IMG/VR virus record: IMGVR_UViG_3300024432_000025
Location: 1 to 45,337 of that record
From: a virus
DNA length: 45,337 bases
Reading direction: 5' to 3' (one strand)
The notes below the pieces were generated by a model. That model saw nothing but the letters and a program-made list of their open reading frames with translations, had not been told where the DNA came from and made no database searches. This document shows, in pieces, positions 6,642 through 13,809 of this stretch; the first letter of the stretch is position 1, and each line of letters begins with the position of its first letter. The position numbers were made by a program, and so were the translations under genes.

Positions 6642-6680
6642 ATACCCCCCTTGTTGATCGGACAGGGGGGGTATCTCTTT
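6642..6680 (+). terminator. Intrinsic terminator
   Basis: ATACCCCCC (6642-6650) pairs with GGGGGGTAT (6666-6674), and the stem extends inward through TGT/ACA around loop TGATCGG. CTCTTT follows. It ends the 6130 transcription unit; the T run is short, so efficiency is uncertain. Confidence 0.75.
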
Positions 6681-6684
6681 GCCC

Positions 6685-7028
6685 TAAAATGCTGGCTCGG
6701 GAGTGTGCCAACATCCCACCACAGACCACCACAAGCCCACCACATAGCCTTGGAGGTGCCAACCATACCCCACTATCCTCAACCGTAACTAACCATCCCC
6801 ATTACCTCGACCGAACCACCATAGCTTAACATAACCCTCCATACCAACTACAACTCTCAGTGCCTATCAAATCCACCTACCGCCCATAGCCTTAAGCTCT
6901 ACCCAACTACTCAACTACCCAACGGTATCCCCCTACCCATCTGACCGACCAAGCGTGGCTAAGGAGCGAAGTTACTCTTATAGAGGAATCCATTTTTCAC
7001 TAAAACCGTTTTTCTGTATAGAAAGGGG
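6685..7028. other. Non-coding C/A-rich, G-poor tract with short direct repeats
   Basis: About 340 bases with no credible gene on either strand. The + strand is rich in C and A and poor in G. CCACCACA occurs three times at 6716, 6726 and 6737 (10-11 base spacing), followed by several AACCRT/AACCAT words. Such strand-biased iterated sequence fits a replication origin or a protein array, but there is no direct proof. Confidence 0.45.
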
Positions 7029-7057
7029 TTGTTTTTCTCCTCCTTCTGTGTTAGAAT
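7029..7057 (+). promoter_or_regulatory. Probable weak promoter of the HNH gene
   Basis: TTGTTT, 17 bases ending TGTGT, then TAGAAT, placed 18 bases upstream of the HNH start codon. The -35 is poor. Confidence 0.4.
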
Positions 7058-7074
7058 ATTTATAGGAGGAAGAT

Positions 7075-7530
7075 ATGAAAAATAAAAACCCCCGTAGGGA
7101 GTATCAAAGAAAGTGGAGACAAGCCCACCCTGACTATCAAAGAAACTGGCGTAAGAAGCATCCGGATTATGTAGCCTCTTACAGTCGTCTTTGGAATAAG
7201 AAGTATCCTAACTACTACAGAGATCGAGCTGAAAGGGAGGTTCCTAGTAGTACAGAATTAGTTCTGACACACTATGGTAAAGGTAAACTCGCTTGCATAA
7301 GATGTGGTTACACTGATACAAGAGCTTTGACTCTTGACCATATTAACGGTGATGGAGCCAAACAAAGATTCCAAGACAGAGTGGCGCATAAGGGAACAAA
7401 AGGTGGGAAAGCCCTTTATCGTTTCCTCCTGAAGGAAGACTTGCCGGAAGGTTATCAGACACTATGTATGAACTGCCAATTCATTAAAAGAGTAGAGAAC
7501 AACGAGGTAAGAAAGTATACTCCTGAGTAG
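7075..7530 (+). CDS. HNH endonuclease (free-standing homing type)
   Basis: 151 residues with ATAGGAGG before ATG. The first 55 residues hold three copies of a basic W/Y-R-x-x-HPDY-type repeat (QAHPDY, KKHPDY, KKYPNY), likely for DNA binding. The nuclease core shows CIRCG, then LTLDHINGDG with the catalytic His, then CMNC, the two CxxC pairs of a zinc-bound HNH fold. It would nick or cut DNA. It stands alone between the G-poor tract and a convergent cluster, as homing endonucleases often do. Confidence 0.85.
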   Translation: MKNKNPRREYQRKWRQAHPDYQRNWRKKHPDYVASYSRLWNKKYPNYYRDRAEREVPSSTELVLTHYGKGKLACIRCGYTDTRALTLDHINGDGAKQRFQDRVAHKGTKGGKALYRFLLKEDLPEGYQTLCMNCQFIKRVENNEVRKYTPE

Positions 7531-7546
7531 AGAAACTCAGTTTAGG

Positions 7547-7627
7547 CTAAAATAGTTTCGACAAAATAACCATAACCAAGAGAGACACACCTACTGCAAT
7601 TGCTATAACTAAAATAGTCTCTATCAT
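7547..7627 (-). CDS. 26-residue single-span membrane peptide
   Basis: The frame MIETILVIAIAVGVSLLVMV continues to a short KLF tail, one transmembrane helix. Its ATG overlaps the stop of the zinc-ribbon gene upstream (ATGA), so it is probably translated by coupling. It is the last gene of the leftward cluster. Confidence 0.6.
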   Translation of the reverse strand: MIETILVIAIAVGVSLLVMVILSKLF

Positions 7628-7785
7628 AGTAGTGAGTGTATGTGATCTGGCTCCCTTAGCTCCACATGGCTACCACATCGGCTACAACGATACCTATTCA
7701 GGCACCCCATAGCAAGAATCCTTGTTGTGTAGAGTTGCCATTTATGACCCCGGAATAAACAAAATGGCCAATACCACCAGTGCAT
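7624..7785 (-). CDS. 53-residue zinc-ribbon protein
   Basis: AAAGGAGG before ATG, which overlaps the upstream stop (TAATG). The sequence begins MHWWYWPFCLFRGHKW and has RCSRCG near residues 34-39, so a Cys/His zinc site is likely. Short W-P-x-C-L-x-x-H-x-W proteins of this kind recur in phages. Function unknown. Confidence 0.65.
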   Translation of the reverse strand: MHWWYWPFCLFRGHKWQLYTTRILAMGCLNRYRCSRCGSHVELREPDHIHSLL

Positions 7786-8012
7786 TATTCCTCCTTTAGC
7801 TCTTCTAGCACCTTAGCTTGCTGTTCCTTAGCCTCTGCTATTTGCCTATTAAGTTCATCAATCCTATCTAGTAACTCCTCTCTCTTTAGATTGGAAGCTA
7901 CTCGCTCCGGCTGGTTGTACCACTCTTGATACTCCTCCATGAACTTAGTAATCTCTCGATCAACCTTCACAATGTGTTCGTGTATCTCAGCTATAGTTCT
8001 AGGTTTTGTCAT
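7785..8012 (-). CDS. Coiled-coil hypothetical protein
   Basis: 75 residues, almost entirely charged heptads from residue 15 onward (LLDRIDELNRQIAEAKEQQ), a long coiled coil. It overlaps the upstream gene by 14 bases. Probably a scaffold or assembly accessory; no family named. Confidence 0.65.
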   Translation of the reverse strand: MTKPRTIAEIHEHIVKVDREITKFMEEYQEWYNQPERVASNLKREELLDRIDELNRQIAEAKEQQAKVLEELKEE

Positions 8013-8208
8013 CTACTGCCACTACTATTTCATGTGTTAGAGTTCCCCCACAGCTACTGCAGGTTTCAACACAGTTTAGGTGTTCCCCATCGTGCCTCCA
8101 TCTTTGGGTAGTTGGGGTAATCTGACGGCACTTCGGACAGTATGAGGTACTAAAAAGAATCTGGTTACCCTCCCCATCTATGAAGTATCTGTCAAGTAAG
8201 TTATCCAC
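7999..8208 (-). CDS. Zinc-ribbon protein, GTG start
   Basis: 69 residues. CPKC (about 24-27) and CSSCG (about 50-54) give a classic four-cysteine ribbon with a short linker. The start is GTG, inside the end of the upstream membrane-peptide gene, so coupling is likely. Probable nucleic-acid binding. Confidence 0.65.
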   Translation of the reverse strand: MDNLLDRYFIDGEGNQILFSTSYCPKCRQITPTTQRWRHDGEHLNCVETCSSCGGTLTHEIVVAVDDKT

Positions 8209-8296
8209 TAAGAGCTCCCGACCTAGGTGGTCTCAAGAACAATATTATAAGGTACAGGAGAGCTACTAACATAATGAAGTTTGGAGCTTCCCCCAT
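8201..8296 (-). CDS. 31-residue single-span membrane peptide
   Basis: ATG with AGGAGG five bases upstream. Residues 7-24 (FIMLVALLYLIILFL) form one transmembrane helix, followed by a basic tail (RPPRSG). The end overlaps the next gene start. Confidence 0.6.
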   Translation of the reverse strand: MGEAPNFIMLVALLYLIILFLRPPRSGALSG

Positions 8297-8305
8297 GTTA
8301 TCCTC

Positions 8306-8773
8306 CTATACATAGGGCTCCGCAACACGTTCATCAGCATAACTCAAGTTACTTCCGCAGTTTGGGGGAGGTACGCAACAACTCTCAGTGCATAGGATTG
8401 GGGAAGGGGTTTTTGTCTTCCTTATCTCACCTTCCTCCATTATCCTAATTAACTTAGCATAGATAGAGATGTCTCCTAGTCTTTGACCTACTCCTTCTAC
8501 TTCACCTTCCCTACCTTGTGACATTAACCACAACGCAGCATCTAACTGCTTTAGGGTATCAATAACAGCCACTACCTCTGGTTTAGTATGGTCAAGTCCG
8601 GGGTATAAGGCTAGTATCTTTGATCTCCTCTTGAAGTTACCCAGAGGATCACCACCACCAGCATAGTCCTTGTTCTTGGCTGAGTGGAGTATCATCTCTT
8701 CTAAGGCTAGACTGTTGAACCTAGGATGCCCATTAGGTGCTCGTTCCATAAGTAGCTGTATTAGTATGCTCAT
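8306..8773 (-). CDS. Nucleotide-modification-associated domain-like protein
   Basis: 155 residues. The segment HSAKNKDYAGGGDPLGNFKR followed by a VIDTLKQLDAALWLMSQGREGEVEG helix pair resembles the small all-helical phage domain named Nmad1/DUF1599, thought to act in DNA-base or nucleotide modification. The C-terminal 35 residues are Pro/Cys-rich and look disordered. The start overlaps the upstream stop by four bases. The family call is by eye and the activity is not established. Confidence 0.6.
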   Translation of the reverse strand: MSILIQLLMERAPNGHPRFNSLALEEMILHSAKNKDYAGGGDPLGNFKRRSKILALYPGLDHTKPEVVAVIDTLKQLDAALWLMSQGREGEVEGVGQRLGDISIYAKLIRIMEEGEIRKTKTPSPILCTESCCVPPPNCGSNLSYADERVAEPYV

Positions 8774-9018
8774 ACTTCCACCATTCCTAACTTATCACAT
8801 AGCTTCTCAAAGTCAGATTGCCATAGTACCTTAGGGATTAGGCTAGAATCAAGTAACTTCATTTTTGTTGCTACCTCTCCCATAATCTTGCGCTGAGCAC
8901 CCAAGCAGAGTTTCATAAGTTCTGACCATGTGAAGTTGCTAAAGTGGAATCTCTTGAAAGGCACATCATAACCTAAGATGTCATAAACATCCTGCTCTGT
9001 TAGTTCTAACTCACTCAT
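8770..9018 (-). CDS. Hypothetical 82-residue protein
   Basis: Acidic, helical, coupled on both sides by four-base overlaps. No motif is recognised. Confidence 0.6.
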   Translation of the reverse strand: MSELELTEQDVYDILGYDVPFKRFHFSNFTWSELMKLCLGAQRKIMGEVATKMKLLDSSLIPKVLWQSDFEKLCDKLGMVEV

Positions 9019-9398
9019 ACTTCCAACTCCTTCATTTGGGCCTCTATCTCCCTGACCTTAACCTTATTTCCCTTTCTCTCATGGTAGTCCCGTAGTGTCC
9101 TTAGCCCATTGTACCTCAACGGATCAGTACTCTTCCGGGGTCTACCTCTTGGTCTCTTGCTCATCCTAGCCTCCTTTTTAGTTTGTCTTTCTGTCTCCTT
9201 TTCCTCAGCCTTTCTTACCCACCACCTCACATACTCTTCATACCAAGCTAAATAACAATCTATATGGAAATACAACGTATACCAACCTGCCTTCCCCTTG
9301 GTAGAGGTTGTTACTGCTAGAGTTCCTTTCTCTAGTTCTCTACCAGGACAAGACTTATATCCACATGAATGACCCTCTCTTACTTTCCTTACCTGCAT
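9015..9398 (-). CDS. PARP-like zinc finger plus AT-hook protein
   Basis: 127 residues. The N-terminal half has C12, C17 and FHIDC (H, C near 46-49) in a spacing like the PARP-type finger (C-x-x-C...H-x-x-C) with W/Y aromatics between. Residues about 80-90 carry KRPRGRPRKS, a textbook AT-hook, and the C-terminus is charged and helical. This is a DNA-binding protein and the first gene behind the leftward promoter at 9503-9531, so a regulator or DNA-organising factor is plausible. Confidence 0.65.
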   Translation of the reverse strand: MQVRKVREGHSCGYKSCPGRELEKGTLAVTTSTKGKAGWYTLYFHIDCYLAWYEEYVRWWVRKAEEKETERQTKKEARMSKRPRGRPRKSTDPLRYNGLRTLRDYHERKGNKVKVREIEAQMKELEV

Positions 9399-9502
9399 GT
9401 TACCCCCTTTTGTTTTAAGAATTAAATATAACTATCTATCTATAGAGATATTAATTATTTGTTGGTTATTTACAAAGACCTTAAGATTAACCTTGTGATG
9501 GT

Positions 9503-9531
9503 ATTATACTATAAAACACTACCCTTGTCAA
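9503..9531 (-). promoter_or_regulatory. Leftward promoter of the 7547-9398 cluster
   Basis: TTGACA (9531-9526), a 17-base spacer ending ATAG, TATAAT (9508-9503) on the minus strand. The leader to the first ATG is about 100 bases and AT-rich (runs of ATAGATAGAT). Confidence 0.82.
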
Positions 9532-9570
9532 TAGTTTTGTAGACCAAATTATCCAAATCACCTGGTTGTA

Positions 9571-9711
9571 GACAAAATAAGCTGCCAATAGTGATTACCT
9601 ACTGGCAGCTGGGCCTCGTTGCCAAAGCAACAAGGGGAGTTAATTGTGGATAGTGCTAGCTGACAGGGCCAGCTAGTAGCCTCAACTGAGGCTACCCTAC
9701 CCACTGTGCAC
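9571..9711 (-). ncRNA. Candidate phage small RNA of about 140 nt
   Basis: It has a consensus promoter upstream and an intrinsic terminator at the end. From 5' to 3' on the minus strand: an 8-bp closing helix (9697-9704 with 9646-9653) encloses a hairpin at 9676-9695 (GTAGCCTCA arms) and one at 9656-9676 (CTAGCTG arms, 7-nt loop). Then come a single-stranded CTCCCC stretch, an 8-bp tetraloop hairpin at 9615-9634, and a long hairpin at 9580-9610 followed by TTATTTTGT. There is no start codon with a ribosome site inside. The CTCCCC stretch could pair with GGGGAG-type ribosome sites, suggesting riboregulation. It matches no RNA family I know. Confidence 0.7.
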
Positions 9712-9717
9712 AGCCCA

Positions 9718-9746
9718 ATTATACCACAAGGAGTCCATAATGTCAA
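9718..9746 (-). promoter_or_regulatory. Promoter of the small RNA
   Basis: TTGACA (9746-9741), a 17-base spacer ending TTGTGG, TATAAT (9723-9718): full consensus with an extended -10. It lies back to back with the virion-module promoter 20 bases away. Confidence 0.85.
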
Positions 9747-9765
9747 GTCAACTATTCCTTGGCTA

Positions 9766-9794
9766 TTGACTAATTAGCAGAAGTGTGGTAGTAT
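9766..9794 (+). promoter_or_regulatory. Promoter of the virion module
   Basis: TTGACT, a 17-base spacer ending TGTGG, TAGTAT. It reads into the terminase small-subunit gene after a leader of only about ten bases. Confidence 0.75.
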
Positions 9795-9810
9795 CTATTG
9801 TGAGGCTATT

Positions 9811-10395
9811 ATGCAGCAACTTGCCGACCCCTTAGACGAGGGAATTAAACAATTCCGGGGACAGAAGAGGGAGTTTCTACTTCTCCGTGTGTCGGGTCTT
9901 GATAAGAAACAAGCCCTAATAACATCGGGTACTCCGGAAGGCACATATAACAACTGGCTTCACAAAGACCCCCGCTTTGTAGTGTTCTACAGGCGTGTAG
10001 ATGAGCTTAGTGTTTCCCATCGTAAGCAAGCAATTACCTTTTTGAGGAGGGATAACCAACTCCAAGCAGTCCTTCTTGAGGGGAAGATCATAGATAGGAT
10101 GAAGGAGGAGGTAGAGTCTGGTGAGTATGTGTTACTCCGAACCCACTTAGCCAGGGAGGTCTACACCAGGCTACTTAATGAGGTGGATTTCCAGCCTGCA
10201 ATTAGAGATTTAACTTGGGAGGACAAGAGGAAGCAACTATTTGTAGCAGGGGATGTGGTTCATAGGGAAGGAGACATTATAGATGGTGAGTTCACCGAAG
10301 CAGAAAGTAGCGAGGAGACGCAATCTACAAAAGGCTTTGCTCTCCCGGAAAGTGAACAAGGGTCTCCACAGACAGAGGAGACGAATAAGGGCTAG
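9811..10395 (+). CDS. terS: Probable terminase small subunit
   Basis: 194 residues directly upstream of the large terminase. The N-terminus (EFLLLRVSGLDKKQALITSG) resembles the helix-turn-helix DNA-recognition part of small terminases, followed by a helical region that would oligomerise and an acidic, Ser/Glu-rich tail after residue 150. It would recognise the packaging site and stimulate the large subunit. The call rests on position and fold pattern rather than a diagnostic motif. It ends in TAG, and the same frame stays open through the next basic peptide. Confidence 0.65.
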   Translation: MQQLADPLDEGIKQFRGQKREFLLLRVSGLDKKQALITSGTPEGTYNNWLHKDPRFVVFYRRVDELSVSHRKQAITFLRRDNQLQAVLLEGKIIDRMKEEVESGEYVLLRTHLAREVYTRLLNEVDFQPAIRDLTWEDKRKQLFVAGDVVHREGDIIDGEFTEAESSEETQSTKGFALPESEQGSPQTEETNKG

Positions 10396-10404
10396 GAGGG
10401 TATA

Positions 10405-10533
10405 GTGTCATTACGAAGACCTAGTAAGTCACTTGGAAAGAAGAGAAGAGTGAAGAGGCCCTTAGGGAATAAGTACCCTCATATACTTATACCACTGTCC
10501 CGACCACGGAAACGCATTATGACAAGGGTCTAG
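10405..10533 (+). CDS. Very basic 42-residue peptide, GTG start
   Basis: GGAGGG precedes GTG. The peptide is packed with Lys/Arg (SLGKKRRVKRPLGNKYP, RPRKRIM). It lies between the terminase subunits in frame with the small subunit, separated from it by a single TAG, so it is either a separate DNA-binding peptide or a readthrough extension. Confidence 0.5.
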   Translation: MSLRRPSKSLGKKRRVKRPLGNKYPHILIPLSRPRKRIMTRV

Positions 10534-10541
10534 GAGGTAAC

Positions 10542-12053
10542 TTGGTTCTTCAGATAGATAAGATTAAAACTATTGAGGAGCTTCTCTACATAGATAACAA
10601 AGAGGGCATTGTTGTACCTTTCAGTGGTAATAGGATGCAAAGGTACTACCAGAAACACAAAACTAACCGTAATATAGTGTTAAAGCACCGGCAGGGGGGC
10701 TTTAGCTCTTTCATCCTAGCGGATATGTTTATAGACTGTATTACAGTACCACATTCTATCTGTGCGGTTGTATCCCATGAGGGGAGGGCAACTCAAAGGC
10801 TCTTGGATAGGGTACATTTCTATTATAAAGCAATGGATGAGCCGAAGCCACAGACAGGAGCTGAGAGCCGAAGCGAAATTACCTTCCCTGAGCTTCATAG
10901 TAGTATTTATATTGGTACAGCAGGCTCCAGGGCATTTGGTCGAGGTGACACGATCCGGAAAGCTCTCCTATCCGAGCTAGCCCACTATGAGGATGGAGAG
11001 CGTATCCTAACAGGTGTGGAAGATGCTGTCCCTCTTACAGGAGAGCTTATAATTGAGTGTTCCCCTCTAGGAGAGGACAACGTTTTCTACAGTAGGTGGG
11101 TGAAAGCTCGTGAGGGTAGGTCTCCTTATAAGCCCTTCTTCTTCCCTTGGTGGTGGACAGAAGAGTACCAGATACCGAGAGACCCTCCTTCTTATATCAA
11201 TATCCTTCCTGAAGATCGGGGAGAGCTTACTTATACCGGGGAAGAGCTTGAACTAATTGAGAGACATGCTCCACCTTGTAAGTATTGTCCAAGTGAGTGT
11301 GGTGAGCACTTTACCGAGGCCCAAATACGGTGGAGAAGGTGGAAGATTGCTGAGAAGGGGGGTCTTTTCTTCCAAGAGTTCCCAGAAGACGAGGTATCCT
11401 GCTTCCTAACTGTTGGTGACCCTGTGTTTGACCCCTATATTCTCACAAGTTTAGCTCAAAACTGCTATGAAGGGGAGTATCACACCCAAGGATGGACATT
11501 TTGGAAGCCCCCGGAAGAAAAGATGCGGTATACCATAGGGGCAGATACCTCAGCAGGGGCTCCTGGTGGTTCTTACTCTGCAGCAATAGTTCTCAATGAT
11601 AGATGGGAGGTATGTGCTACCTTTATGGGCAGGTTGGAGCCTCATGTGTTTGCTGGTATACTAAAAGAGCTAGGAATATGGTATAATAGAGCTGAAATAG
11701 CGGTAGAGAGGAACTTTACAGGCTATGCAGTGCTTGGCCACATGAAGGACTACCCAAATCTCTACCACCAGAGAGATTTTGTTACAGGCAAAGTAACTAC
11801 CCAAATAGGATGGTGGACTAACGATCAGACTAAAGAGTACATGCGGACTCGTTTGAAGGATAAGTTGCCTCAACTAAAGCTATGGGATGTTAATTTGGTC
11901 AGACAGATGAGGGGTTATAGGTACATTAAGTTCCGACCAACAGCTCAGACCTTTGATGATCTAGTTATAGCACTAATGATTGCGGTAGCGGTTAAGTCAG
12001 TATCAGGAGGCTCTTATGGGTACCAAGGTTCTTATGACAATTGGGGTTGGTAA
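10542..12053 (+). CDS. terL: Terminase large subunit
   Basis: 503 residues, TTG start with AGGAGGT three bases upstream. The ATPase half shows a KHRQGG Walker A-like loop (48-53), VVSHEGRATQRLLDR after it, and LLSELAHYED in the Walker B region. The nuclease half shows IGADTSAG (about 330, metal-binding Asp), AEIAVERN, and FDDLVIALMIA near 470-480, the RNase H-like set seen in phage terminases. A cysteine cluster (CKYCPSEC, near 245) is an extra. It would translocate and cut DNA during packaging. The family call is confident. Confidence 0.9.
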   Translation: MVLQIDKIKTIEELLYIDNKEGIVVPFSGNRMQRYYQKHKTNRNIVLKHRQGGFSSFILADMFIDCITVPHSICAVVSHEGRATQRLLDRVHFYYKAMDEPKPQTGAESRSEITFPELHSSIYIGTAGSRAFGRGDTIRKALLSELAHYEDGERILTGVEDAVPLTGELIIECSPLGEDNVFYSRWVKAREGRSPYKPFFFPWWWTEEYQIPRDPPSYINILPEDRGELTYTGEELELIERHAPPCKYCPSECGEHFTEAQIRWRRWKIAEKGGLFFQEFPEDEVSCFLTVGDPVFDPYILTSLAQNCYEGEYHTQGWTFWKPPEEKMRYTIGADTSAGAPGGSYSAAIVLNDRWEVCATFMGRLEPHVFAGILKELGIWYNRAEIAVERNFTGYAVLGHMKDYPNLYHQRDFVTGKVTTQIGWWTNDQTKEYMRTRLKDKLPQLKLWDVNLVRQMRGYRYIKFRPTAQTFDDLVIALMIAVAVKSVSGGSYGYQGSYDNWGW

Positions 12054-12062
12054 GGAGGAATC

Positions 12063-13799
12063 ATGCTAACAGAAGAGCAGATTAGAAAAGATATAGTAAC
12101 CTTAAAGAGAACTTGGTTCCAGCGCAATGCTAAGTTTGACGATTGGTATGAGATACTTCTTCTCATTGACCAACTAAAGGCCAAGAATCTTGAGTCTACT
12201 GTTAGTAATGCGCCCCAAACCTTCTATAACATGGCGAGTTATTTGCTCACTAAAGGGGAGTTATCTCATACCACCCCCATTACCTCTGAGTCTGCCTTAG
12301 AGCTTGACCGTAAAGCTAAAGTAGACCGAGCTTGTCGCTACATGTGGGGACAGATAGACCTTAGCAGGCAACTTGGTGGAGACCCCCCTTACATTGATGA
12401 ACTAGCTTTCTACCTTCTTGTCCTTGGTTGGTATGCTACAGTTGTAATGTTTGATAATGACACAGGGAAACTCCAAACCCAGATATGGAATCCCGCCAAT
12501 ACCTACCCTAGATATGCCAATGGTAGGCTGGCAGCTTGTGTTCACTCTTACAAAATCACAGAGGAGGAAGCACTTATCAAGGCAGAGGAGAATGGATGGA
12601 GCTATGGCCAACTCAGGACAGCTTCGGGGGAGATAACTCTTGATGACTACTTTGTGTTTGATCCTACACCCCACAACATCATACTCTTCGATGGTAGACC
12701 TGTTACTTCCTGGGAGGAAAGACCTGAAATGCAAGTCCTTGTGTCCCCAGTAGGAGGCTTCCCCGACAAAGGGAGCCTAGCTACAAGACAGGGACTTAAA
12801 TGGAGGGGTCGTGTAGGTCGCAGTATCTTCGAGGTTAATGAAGAGGTCATTGCCTCCTTCAACAAATGGAAGACAATGATTTCTCAAATGCTTAGAGATA
12901 CTTCCCAATCGGCAGTCCAGGAGTTCTCAGCTAGCCCCCAAGCTACACCTGAGCAAATGAGGGAAAGAGGAGCTGTTTTCCACTATGCCCCTGGTGAGCA
13001 AGGACTCCAGAGGATAGGCCCAGCAGCTCTCCCAATGGAGCTTCAGTCTAGCCTTTTTGATATACAAGCAGAGCTCCAGAAGGGCTCGTTTAGTAATGCT
13101 GTCTTTGGTATGATGGAAGGCCAACAAGCAGGATACGCACTAAGTCTACTCGCCACATCTTCAGCTAACCAGATACTCTTTCCCTATATGGATGCCAAGC
13201 ACTTTGTTATATCTGTATGTGATAAGTTCTGGTTATCCAATCTTAAAGACTCTAAGAAAACCTTTAAGGTCAAAGGTAGGTTGGTTGAAGAGCTGGAGAC
13301 TGAGGACATCCCAGAGGATGTAGAGCTTATGGTGGAGTCAGAGGTAGCTACGCCGAAGGATTGGATGGAACGGGGCACGATAGCCAACATGATGAAGGAG
13401 CATCTGGATGAGGCCACCATTATCACTGAGATACTAAAGATGTCCGATCCTCAAGCTATCAAGCGTAGGAAGTCTTTGGATAGGGTACTTGAACACCCTA
13501 TGAGCCAGCAGATAGAGATGATAGCTGCCTACTATGCCCATGCTGACTACCTTGAAGCTAGTGGTGATATTAGACAGGCAGGGCTCTTTAGGAAGGCAGC
13601 ACAATCACTAGAAGCCCAAATGGGTGCTCCCCCTCCGGGTCAAGGTCGCCCTGAAGACATGACTCGTATCATGGCAGAGAGGGAAGCGGGAGCCCCCGAT
13701 GAAGTTACTAAGGTGAGTCCTGAGATAGCACCCCCTGAGACTAGAGGCTTTGCTCCAGGACAACTAAGACAAATAGTAGGTCAGGGTACTTTGAGGTAA
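12063..13799 (+). CDS. Portal protein
   Basis: 578 residues immediately after the terminase with AAGGAGG before ATG. The length, the helical N-terminus (RTWFQRNAKFDDWYEIL), the beta-rich middle and the long helical stem region (FNKWKTMISQMLRD) fit a dodecameric portal. The C-terminal 70 residues are Pro/Gly-rich (GAPPPGQGRPEDM) and probably disordered. It forms the DNA gateway at one capsid vertex. Assignment is by position, size and general pattern. Confidence 0.75.
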   Translation: MLTEEQIRKDIVTLKRTWFQRNAKFDDWYEILLLIDQLKAKNLESTVSNAPQTFYNMASYLLTKGELSHTTPITSESALELDRKAKVDRACRYMWGQIDLSRQLGGDPPYIDELAFYLLVLGWYATVVMFDNDTGKLQTQIWNPANTYPRYANGRLAACVHSYKITEEEALIKAEENGWSYGQLRTASGEITLDDYFVFDPTPHNIILFDGRPVTSWEERPEMQVLVSPVGGFPDKGSLATRQGLKWRGRVGRSIFEVNEEVIASFNKWKTMISQMLRDTSQSAVQEFSASPQATPEQMRERGAVFHYAPGEQGLQRIGPAALPMELQSSLFDIQAELQKGSFSNAVFGMMEGQQAGYALSLLATSSANQILFPYMDAKHFVISVCDKFWLSNLKDSKKTFKVKGRLVEELETEDIPEDVELMVESEVATPKDWMERGTIANMMKEHLDEATIITEILKMSDPQAIKRRKSLDRVLEHPMSQQIEMIAAYYAHADYLEASGDIRQAGLFRKAAQSLEAQMGAPPPGQGRPEDMTRIMAEREAGAPDEVTKVSPEIAPPETRGFAPGQLRQIVGQGTLR

Positions 13800-13809
13800 A
13801 GGAGTCAAT

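Noticed and set aside
6716-6744. CCACCACA copies as a CRISPR array
   Set aside because: Units are 8 bases with 2-3 base gaps; there are no 20-40 base repeats or spacers, and the Cas4-like gene has no cas partners.
9558-9746. A 62-codon frame on the minus strand (MTLWTPCGIIGL start)
   Set aside because: Its start lies at the -35 box, upstream of the transcript start, there is no ribosome site, and the frame runs through all hairpins of the small RNA.
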